Shown here: positions 6,559-11,924 of the stretch, piece by piece
How positions within the stretch are numbered: position 1 is the first letter of the stretch
Layout of the letters: each line of letters starts with the position of its first letter
From: Anaerolineales bacterium UBA6668
GTDB taxonomy: Bacteria; Chloroflexota; Anaerolineae; Anaerolineales; UBA6668
NCBI GenBank assembly: GCA_002455215.1
Contig: DKKK01000085.1
Coordinates: forward strand, 2,038-13,961
Direction: 5' to 3'
DNA: 11,924 bases
The notes under the pieces: generated by a model
What the model was told of the DNA's origin: nothing
Databases searched by the model: none
The model's input: only the letters and a program-made list of their open reading frames with translations
Position numbers and translations under genes: made by a program

Positions 6559-6680
6559 TGTAAACAGTATCTAGTTTTGCTTTATTAAGAAAAAGACGGA
6601 AAACGAAACGGTTTTACGGGAGTGATTGCAGGTGTATTGGTGTTTAGAAAATCTCGTAGCGAGAAGCGTAGGTTTTAATT

Positions 6681-8462
6681 ATGACTACTGAACAAATTGT
6701 TTATTTCGTCATCTTATTTATAGCTTTTTACCTGTTGTTTACCGAAAAACTTAAAAATGATATTGTTGCTGTCCTGATTATTTTGGCGCTGGCAATTACA
6801 CGCATCCTAGACCCGAAAGAAGCGCTGGCAGGTTTTGGTAGTGAACCCGCTATCATCGCCGCCACCGTGTTTGTCTTGAGCGAAGCCTTACACCAAACGG
6901 GCATCAGCGAGTTAATCGGTGAATTAATCGGGCGGTTGGTGGGGCGTGGCTACAAGCGGGTGATTGCAATTTTAATGATGTGTGTGGCTGGTTTGGCATC
7001 GGTTACACACCATGTCACTATCACGGCGATGATGCTTCCCATTACCCTGAATATCGGCAAAGAGCGCAAAATTGCCGGTTCCAAGCTATTAATCCCGCTG
7101 TCGTTTGCCGCTTCACTCGGCACTACGATGACGGTCATTAGCGCACCGGCCTTCCTAGTGGCGAGCGGCACCTTGCAAAGCGCCGGTTATCATGCCCTGG
7201 GCATCTTCTCCATCACGCCACTGGGGCTTGCTTTGGTGGCAACCGGCATCCTATTTATGCTGGCAATCGGGCAGTTCATCTTGCCGAATCGTGAAACCAG
7301 TATGGAAGCTGGTGAGCGTGCCAAAATTACCAACTATTTTACCGAAGTCATCATTCAACCCAATTCATCTTTTATTGGTAAAACGCTGGCGCAAGTCAAG
7401 ACCAGTGGCAGATATCATTTTACGGTAGTGAGTTGGATGCGCAAAGGAGAGCGGTTGGCGGAGCCATTGGGTGATGAACGCATTCAGGCCGGAGACATTT
7501 TGCACCTGCACACCACTCCCGAAGATATCACCACATTTCGTGATGAAAAAGGCGTGGATTACCACCCGGTCAAGCGTTTTCAGCCGTTTGGGCAAAAAAA
7601 CCAGGATGATTTGCAGTTGGTGCAAGCAGTGGTGGCATCTAATTCCGAATTTGTGAACTTAAACTTGCGAGAGATTGACTTCCGCAGGCGGTTTGGTGGG
7701 GTGGTAATTGGCTTTTATCGGCAGGGCGAGTTTTTGCAAGAAGAACTGTCGCTAATACGGCTCAAAGCCGGTGATGTGCTGGTGATTCAGGCGGATGAAG
7801 ATGCAGTTGCCCGTTTAGAACATACCAGTGGCTTTTCGATGCTGGCGCCCCACCATGAAGATGGGCGGGTTTACCGCAAAGCGCCGATTGCCGGTGCAAT
7901 CGTGTTGATTGGGATTTTGTTATCTGCTTTTCGCATTCTGCCGGTTGAGATTGCCATGCTTTCTGCGGCGTTGGCAATTGTACTGACCAAAACGCTCAGC
8001 TTAAAGCAGGCATACAAAGCGATAGATATCCGTATCTATATTTTTATTGCCGGTGCGATTCCGCTCGGTACAGCCATGCAAAGTACCGGTGCGGCGCAAC
8101 TCATGGCAGATGGTTTGCGAAGCCTGATTGGTAATTGGCATCCGTTTTGGTTGTTGTTCACGATCTATATGATTGTGGGTTTGATTACCCAACTCATGTC
8201 TGATGCCGCTACGGTTGCCTTATTTGCCCCCATTGCGCTTTCCTTTGCACAGGCACTGGGGCATCAGCCCGAAGCTTATGTTATCACAGTGGCTATGGCG
8301 GCGGTTACGGCTTGTATCACCCCCACTGGTCACCACGGCAACTTATTGGTATATGGACCGGGGCGCTATCAATTTATGGATTTTGTACGGGTGGGATTGC
8401 CGCTTACGGTGCTGATGGGAATTGTGGTGGCGGCGCTTGCTCCGATTTTGTGGGCGTTGTAG
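6681..8462 (+). CDS. SLC13/DASS-type anion transporter with two central RCK_C (TrkA-C) domains
   Basis: 593 residues, close to bacterial proteins annotated as Na+/sulfate or SLC13 symporters with TrkA-C domains. Layout: about six membrane helices (7-200), two soluble RCK_C domains (about 216-296 and 310-390; each ends in an AGDxLxLxxxxxD-like strand, QAGDILHLHTT and KAGDVLVIQAD), then five or six helices (402-593). The second half keeps TPTGHHGNLLVYGPG (547-561), the family's substrate-binding hairpin, and MSDAATVALFAPI (506-518), where the usual SNT-type motif carries Asp in place of Asn. The first half is more divergent: THHVTITAMMLP (109-120) replaces the Ser-Asn-Thr hairpin, and SAPAFLVASG (154-163) replaces the usual TPxN turn. 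Substrate (sulfate, dicarboxylate or other anion) and coupling ion cannot be assigned; RCK_C domains suggest ligand control. The ribosome site is weak. The stop lies 3 bases from the convergent uvrC stop. Confidence 0.85.
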   Translation: MTTEQIVYFVILFIAFYLLFTEKLKNDIVAVLIILALAITRILDPKEALAGFGSEPAIIAATVFVLSEALHQTGISELIGELIGRLVGRGYKRVIAILMMCVAGLASVTHHVTITAMMLPITLNIGKERKIAGSKLLIPLSFAASLGTTMTVISAPAFLVASGTLQSAGYHALGIFSITPLGLALVATGILFMLAIGQFILPNRETSMEAGERAKITNYFTEVIIQPNSSFIGKTLAQVKTSGRYHFTVVSWMRKGERLAEPLGDERIQAGDILHLHTTPEDITTFRDEKGVDYHPVKRFQPFGQKNQDDLQLVQAVVASNSEFVNLNLREIDFRRRFGGVVIGFYRQGEFLQEELSLIRLKAGDVLVIQADEDAVARLEHTSGFSMLAPHHEDGRVYRKAPIAGAIVLIGILLSAFRILPVEIAMLSAALAIVLTKTLSLKQAYKAIDIRIYIFIAGAIPLGTAMQSTGAAQLMADGLRSLIGNWHPFWLLFTIYMIVGLITQLMSDAATVALFAPIALSFAQALGHQPEAYVITVAMAAVTACITPTGHHGNLLVYGPGRYQFMDFVRVGLPLTVLMGIVVAALAPILWAL

Positions 8463-8465
8463 CCC

Positions 8466-10346
8466 CTATTCATGCCCCAGCGCGTCTTTCACCGCCTTTG
8501 CCACTGCCAGGTTAATGCCGCGCACTTGCATGAGTTGGCTTTCACTGGCAAGGCGAATGGCTTCCAGCGAGCCGAAGTGTTTGAGCAAGGCTTTGCGGCG
8601 TGTAGGTCCAATGCCGGGCACTGCATCCAAAGCGGAGAGGGTGGCGGCTTTACTGCGGCGCAGGCGATGATGGGATAAGCCAAAGCGGTGGGCTTCATCG
8701 CGCACGCGTTGCACCAAGTACAGGCCTTCCGAGCGCCGTGGTAGTAGAATACTGACGGAACGGTGCGGCAAAAATAGCTCTTCTTCCTGCTTTGCCAAGC
8801 CCACCACTGGCACTCGTTCTGTCAGCCCAAATTGCTCTAGCACGCGCATAGCCACCCCCAATTGCCCCTTGCCCCCATCAATGATGAGCAAATCCGGCAA
8901 GCGGGCAAAGCTATCATCGGTTTTTTTGCCCGGTGAATCTTTTGTTGGCTGATTATTGTCTTGCCAACGTTGAAAGCGGCGCGTCAGCACTTCTTCCATA
9001 CTGGCAAAATCGTTGGGTCCGACCACCGTCTTGATGTTGAAATGGCGGTAGTGGGCTTTGGCGGGTGTGCCTTGATGAAATACCACCATTGCTCCCACAC
9101 TGTTGGTGCCTTGCGTGTTGGAAATATCAAAACATTCTATGCGGTTGGGCGGTTCGCTTAATCCTAAGGCTTCTTGAAGTTCTGCCAGTGCGGTTTCTTG
9201 CTTGTGGGTGTCGGCTTCCCACTGGCGGCGTAGCCCGGCTAGTACGGTAGTGGCGTTGTCGGTTGCCATGCTGACCAGTTCTTGGCGGGTGGTGTCATTG
9301 TTGGGCACACTGAGCGCCACTTTGTCGCGGCGTTTATCTGCCAACCATTGCTGGATAATGCTGGCTTCGGCGGCTTCGCTAGGCAAAAGCACTTCGGAAG
9401 GGACGTAGGCGGCTTGATGGTAAAACTGCTTGATGAAGGCGGAGAGTACGTCACTGTCACTTTCTTCGGCTGTGCCTTCCAGCACAAAGTAGTCGCGCCC
9501 CATCAGTTTGCCATTGCGCACAAAAAAGACTTGCACACAGGCGTTGTCGTTGTCACGGGCAAAGGCAATTACATCGCTGTCTAGCTCAGTTTGGCTAATC
9601 ACCCGTTGTTTTTCCACCACCCGTTCAATGGCTACCAGTTGGTCGCGGTAGAGCGCGGCTTGTTCAAAATGCAATGCTTCGGCGGCAGTTTCCATCTGCA
9701 CGCGCAGGCGGGCGGTGATTTCGGCGGTTTCGCCCAGCAAGAAGCGGCACAAATCGTCAATCATGGCGCGGTACTCCAATTGATTGACTTTGCCAATGCA
9801 GGGCGCATTACACAGCTTGATGTCGTAGTACAGGCAGGCGCGTTCATCTTTGCCGGTAATCACGCGGTCGCAGGTTAGGTAGGAAAAGATGCGGCGTAGA
9901 ACTTCGAGCGTTTGGTGTACCGCCCAGGCGCTGGTGTAGGGACCAAAATAGCGATTTCCGTCTTGCTCCATGCGGCGGGTGACGGTTACTTTGGGGAAAG
10001 CCTCCGCAGTGTGAACTTTGATGTAGGGGTAGGCTTTGTCATCCTTCCAGCGCACGTTGTATTTGGGCTTGTACTGGGTAATCAGGTTATATTCCAGTAA
10101 CAGCGCTTCCAACTCGCTCCCTTGCAGGATGTACTCAATTTGCTCGATATGCCGCACCAGTTCGCGTGTTTTGCCGGTGTGGTTGGCTCCGGCTTGGAAA
10201 TAGGAACGCACGCGGTTGCGCAGGTTGATTGCTTTGCCAACGTAAATGACCGTACCCCCGGCATCTCGATAGAGATAACAGCCCGGCGTGGTGGGCAAGG
10301 TGTCTAGGGCAGGCAGTAAGTGGGGTTTGGCGAGTGGTAGCGACAT
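8466..10346 (-). CDS. uvrC: Excinuclease ABC subunit C
   Basis: 626 residues from ATG 10346, full length for UvrC, the nuclease that cuts on both sides of a lesion after UvrA/UvrB recognition. Order of domains: GIY-YIG nuclease (GCYLY and YVGKAINLRNRVRSY, about 18-95); a cysteine cluster at 159, 171, 179 and 183 whose 12-8-4 spacing matches the 4Fe-4S site reported for E. coli UvrC; the UvrB-binding UVR helix pair (about 200-240); the RNase H-like nuclease with Asp407 (FDISNTQG), Asp490 (IIDGGKGQL) and His553 (DEAHRFG); and a helix-hairpin-helix pair (VPGIGPTRR, QVRGINLAVA, 575-623). A TTG at 10364 would add six residues; ATG was preferred because the family motif starts soon after it, though neither has a ribosome site. 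A hydrophilic insertion (about 462-482) separates the two nuclease aspartates. Confidence 0.97.
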   Translation of the reverse strand: MSLPLAKPHLLPALDTLPTTPGCYLYRDAGGTVIYVGKAINLRNRVRSYFQAGANHTGKTRELVRHIEQIEYILQGSELEALLLEYNLITQYKPKYNVRWKDDKAYPYIKVHTAEAFPKVTVTRRMEQDGNRYFGPYTSAWAVHQTLEVLRRIFSYLTCDRVITGKDERACLYYDIKLCNAPCIGKVNQLEYRAMIDDLCRFLLGETAEITARLRVQMETAAEALHFEQAALYRDQLVAIERVVEKQRVISQTELDSDVIAFARDNDNACVQVFFVRNGKLMGRDYFVLEGTAEESDSDVLSAFIKQFYHQAAYVPSEVLLPSEAAEASIIQQWLADKRRDKVALSVPNNDTTRQELVSMATDNATTVLAGLRRQWEADTHKQETALAELQEALGLSEPPNRIECFDISNTQGTNSVGAMVVFHQGTPAKAHYRHFNIKTVVGPNDFASMEEVLTRRFQRWQDNNQPTKDSPGKKTDDSFARLPDLLIIDGGKGQLGVAMRVLEQFGLTERVPVVGLAKQEEELFLPHRSVSILLPRRSEGLYLVQRVRDEAHRFGLSHHRLRRSKAATLSALDAVPGIGPTRRKALLKHFGSLEAIRLASESQLMQVRGINLAVAKAVKDALGHE

Positions 10347-10422
10347 AGGGCTATTTTGCCACAAAATTCACTGATGTAAGCAGATTGCTCGAAAAAGGGC
10401 GCTTGTCGGGGAGTGAGATGGG

Positions 10423-10428
10423 TATAAT
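10423..10428 (+). promoter_or_regulatory. Isolated TATAAT -10 box
   Basis: A perfect TATAAT preceded by ATGGG. The best -35 candidate, TTGTCG at 10403-10408, is only 14 bases upstream, which is too close. If used, it would give the CHAT gene a leader of about 370 bases running through the stem-loop region. It may be chance. Confidence 0.25.
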
Positions 10429-10510
10429 AGGGGTGTTGGCTCAGTTTTCTCGGAATATTTTTGGGAAAGTGCTAATCTTTGTAATTGATTGGTAGTTTTA
10501 TTCTTCGCAG

Positions 10511-10540
10511 AAAAAAAGCACTCACTTGTAGAGTGTGTGC
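10511..10540 (-). terminator. Intrinsic terminator, minus strand
   Basis: On the minus strand a stem GCACACACT / AGTGAGTGC (nine pairs with one T-T mismatch, loop of five) is followed directly by seven T residues (10517 down to 10511). This is a textbook Rho-independent terminator. No minus-strand protein gene lies just upstream (10541-10804), so it most simply ends a non-coding RNA or an antisense transcript from the CHAT leader. Confidence 0.75.
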
Positions 10541-10711
10541 GCTTTGGCAAGCGAACTATGCAATAGTACCCCCAATTCATCATCGCCGTTCCACTCACCT
10601 AAACAGGTATTGTTATGCTCAGGCGGATACTTACTTTATCACCTTGTTATCGCTGTTGCAGGCTTCAAACCTGCCCCAACCACACAGCCCCCCGCTTGGT
10701 TGAAGGATAAC
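10511..10711 (-). ncRNA. Candidate structured small RNA ending at the intrinsic terminator
   Basis: Read on the minus strand, about 200 bases contain a chain of stems before the terminator. GTTATC/GATAAC (10706-10711 with 10646-10651) encloses two hairpins: CAACCA-AGC / GCT-TGGTTG (10677-10702) and GCAGG-TTTGAAG-CCTGC (10658-10674). Together they form a possible three-way junction. Next come GATA/TATC (10626-10640), ACCT-GTTT-AGGT (10597-10608), ACTAT-TGC-ATAGT (10555-10567), CGCTT-GCCA-AAGCG (10540-10553) and the terminator. I do not recognise tmRNA, RNase P, SRP or a named riboswitch. The 5' end is uncertain; a weak promoter (TATCTT with TTAATG, near 10744-10772) may precede it. Confidence 0.4.
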
Positions 10712-10726
10712 CCCCACCCTTTACTT

Positions 10727-10757
10727 TTGACACACAAAGGCATAAGATAATTACGAT
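10727..10757 (+). promoter_or_regulatory. Candidate promoter for the CHAT peptidase gene
   Basis: A perfect -35 TTGACA (10727-10732) is followed after 19 bases by TACGAT (10752-10757), a four-of-six -10. The spacer is slightly long. The transcript would start about 40 bases before the ATG at 10805. Confidence 0.35.
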
Positions 10758-10804
10758 AACCAGTCGCATTAAAACGCAATGATTAAACACGCCAGGAGCA
10801 AAGA

Positions 10805-11764
10805 ATGAGCACCTTATTGCTAGAATTTTGGACAGAAAAACACGATTTCTGCATCTATGCAGAAGCACAAGATTATGAAAAAGAAATTACGCTGGACGGG
10901 CAAGCCAAAGAAATCCTATCCCATTTCAAAACCATCTACACAATTTTAGAAGAGAAGCACGAAAAGAAAGTCCAAGAACTGGAAACGGCTATTCAAATTT
11001 TGAGCGACCTGCTACTCGCACCGTTTACCACCCAATTGAAACAGTGCAGTTTGGTGCGCTTTGTGATTAGTGAAGAACTCATTCGCTGTGCATTTGACCT
11101 GCTGTTATTAGAAGATTCCTATTTATTCTTGCAACGCCGCGTGTGCTACCAAATAGAAGAAGGGTATGGCGAAGATGAACCAGCCATCGAATTGGAAAGT
11201 GCCCTGCTCATTGCAGATTTAACCGCAGACCCCGAAGAAGCCTGCCGTAGCGTATCCAAACTAATTCCAGATGCGCAATACGCGCAAGTGGAGTCTGCCA
11301 ATATCCGAATGATCCGCGAAGCGGCTCCCGAAGTGGATGCTTTGATTATCAGTGCTCACGGAGAGATTGACGCAGACAATGATGGGGGCTTGTACATCAA
11401 CGAAGAACTCCTAAGTGCGAAAGTGATGGAGAAGGTAGAAGCGTGGGTGGTGTATTTTGATTCGTGCCAGCAAGGTGCAAACCTGGCGTATGTGCAGGCA
11501 CTGCAAGAAGAAAGCGATGCGCAGTATTACCTCGCACCGATTATCAGCAATGACGCCGGAGATTCATCCACAAAAACGATGGTGTGGTTTTTTAATGGCG
11601 TAAAAGAGCATAAAGACCCGATTCGCGGCTTGTATGAGACACGCAAGCGGCTGTTTGAATATTATCACGGACAAAAACGGCTCAATTTGGTGGTAAGCCT
11701 GAACAAAGCCTTTGCTTTTCGGCTGTTTGAATTTGTGGATAGCGATGAAAGCGAGGAAGAATAG
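10805..11764 (+). CDS. Stand-alone CHAT-domain (caspase-like) peptidase
   Basis: 319 residues. The C-terminal two thirds has CHAT/caspase-fold features: ALIISAHGEID with His185-Gly186, then WVVYFDSCQQGANLAY with Cys221, the expected His-Cys catalytic dyad in the correct order and spacing. SYLFLQRRVCYQIEEG (105-120) resembles the start of CHAT domains, and PIISNDAGDSSTKTMVWFF followed by PIRGLYETRKRL resembles the usual end. Residues 1-95 form an alpha-helical region with a charged stretch (about 35-70) and no recognisable TPR or death-effector domain. The protein ends in a very acidic tail (DSDESEEE). No signal peptide or membrane segment is seen. A strong ribosome site AGGAG (10794-10798) lies six bases before the ATG. 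The target is unknown. CHAT proteases often act in toxin-like or antiviral systems, but no partner gene is visible here. Confidence 0.82.
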   Translation: MSTLLLEFWTEKHDFCIYAEAQDYEKEITLDGQAKEILSHFKTIYTILEEKHEKKVQELETAIQILSDLLLAPFTTQLKQCSLVRFVISEELIRCAFDLLLLEDSYLFLQRRVCYQIEEGYGEDEPAIELESALLIADLTADPEEACRSVSKLIPDAQYAQVESANIRMIREAAPEVDALIISAHGEIDADNDGGLYINEELLSAKVMEKVEAWVVYFDSCQQGANLAYVQALQEESDAQYYLAPIISNDAGDSSTKTMVWFFNGVKEHKDPIRGLYETRKRLFEYYHGQKRLNLVVSLNKAFAFRLFEFVDSDESEEE

Positions 11765-11790
11765 CCAAAAATTGCAGGGGTAGGCAAGTC

Positions 11791-11800
11791 GTTTGCAAAC
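11791..11800. repeat. 10-bp palindrome after the CHAT gene
   Basis: GTTTGCAAAC is a perfect palindrome 27 bases after the CHAT stop codon. It could be a protein-binding site, but it is short and has no T-run, so it is not a terminator. The rest of 11765-11924 shows no gene. Confidence 0.3.
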
Positions 11801-11902
11801 AATGAGACGTACCGCCTGACCTGCTGACCCATCCCAGCTATACCCAGCACGGGGACAAATTGCGTTTTTCTGTAGTGCCAACCTTTACTTGAGATTGTCT
11901 GA

Positions 11903-11924
11903 TTTTCGGGTCATTTCGACCGAA
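11903..11924. repeat. Left end of a probable REP-like palindromic repeat, cut by the window edge
   Basis: TCGGGTCATTTCGACCGAA matches the opening of a palindromic repeat that I recall from several bacterial phyla (GTCATTTCGACCGAAGCG, followed by a variable GC-rich core and GGAGAAAT). GGTC/GACC pair locally around ATTTC. Only the first part is in the window, so the identification rests on resemblance from memory. Confidence 0.35.

Larger units (their letters stand above)
6371..6680. other. Divergent control region between pcs and the SLC13-type transporter gene
   Basis: 310 bases without a gene, more AT-rich than the flanking genes. It holds one promoter on each strand (6464-6492 minus; 6550-6558 plus), whose -10 elements are about 84 bases apart. 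The plus-strand leader of about 115 bases includes a small perfect hairpin, TCTCG-TAG-CGAGA at 6652-6664, ending 16 bases before the transporter ATG, where it could influence ribosome access. No known riboswitch motif is evident. Confidence 0.6.
10347..10804. other. Gene-free region between uvrC and the CHAT gene (458 bp)
   Basis: No protein-like frame on either strand. It holds a plus-strand TATAAT (10423-10428), a minus-strand intrinsic terminator (10511-10540), a series of stem-loops (10540-10711), and a promoter candidate close to the CHAT gene (10727-10757). The terminator points away from the CHAT gene and stops minus-strand transcripts before uvrC. Confidence 0.6.

Noticed and set aside
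10347..10364. TTG start for UvrC, six residues upstream
   Set aside because: Possible, but ATG at 10346 is the simpler start and the family motif begins soon after; neither has a ribosome site.
10658..10674. tRNA T-arm-like hairpin (5-bp stem, 7-base loop containing TTCAAA)
   Set aside because: No acceptor stem, anticodon arm or CCA end around it on either strand, and the loop is shifted relative to the T-loop consensus.
10368..10868. Minus-strand frames of 76 and 67 residues (10368-10598 and 10665-10868)
   Set aside because: One crosses the terminator and the other runs into the CHAT start; no protein-like features.
11564..11881. Minus-strand frame of 105 residues overlapping the end of the CHAT gene
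   Set aside because: Mostly antisense to the well-supported CHAT frame, no motif.
1..11924. CRISPR array, insertion sequence or prophage genes
   Set aside because: No regularly spaced direct repeats, transposase or integrase-like frames, and no phage structural genes were seen.

Overview
The window looks like ordinary chromosome from a free-living bacterium of moderate GC. Chloroflexota is my best guess, from the style of the UvrC protein and the mix of genes, but nothing in the sequence proves it. I see no insertion sequence, phage gene, CRISPR array, tRNA or rRNA. The last ~20 bases resemble the start of a REP-like palindromic repeat.

Layout. (1) 1-2299, minus strand: a pyruvate dehydrogenase operon, pdhA (E1 alpha) - pdhB (E1 beta) - pdhC (E2, lipoyl end only, cut by the window edge). 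An extended -10 promoter candidate lies far upstream, near 2600. (2) 2300-3148: a long stretch with no convincing gene, containing hairpins and the promoters of the flanking divergent operons. (3) 3149-4804, plus strand: a two-gene operon of a fold-type IV aminotransferase-like protein and a PAPS-sulfotransferase-like protein. The first appears to lack the family's Schiff-base lysine and the PLP-ring glutamate, which makes this the most unusual pair here. (4) 4947-6370, minus strand: phosphatidylcholine synthase (pcs), translationally coupled by ATGA to a short-chain dehydrogenase. (5) 6371-6680: a divergent control region with a recognisable promoter on each strand. (6) 6681-8462, plus strand: an SLC13-type transporter with two central RCK_C domains, meeting uvrC (8466-10346, minus strand) tail to tail. 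(7) 10347-10804: a gene-free region with a clear minus-strand intrinsic terminator and a run of stem-loops upstream of it, a candidate structured small RNA. (8) 10805-11764, plus strand: a stand-alone CHAT/caspase-like peptidase with an intact His-Cys pair.

How the genes work together. The PDH genes supply acetyl-CoA. Pcs makes a membrane lipid from CDP-diacylglycerol and choline. UvrC is the dual-incision nuclease of nucleotide excision repair. The aminotransferase/sulfotransferase pair and the CHAT protein have no assigned pathway. All family assignments and motif comparisons were made by eye from memory of the families; no searches or folding programs were run.
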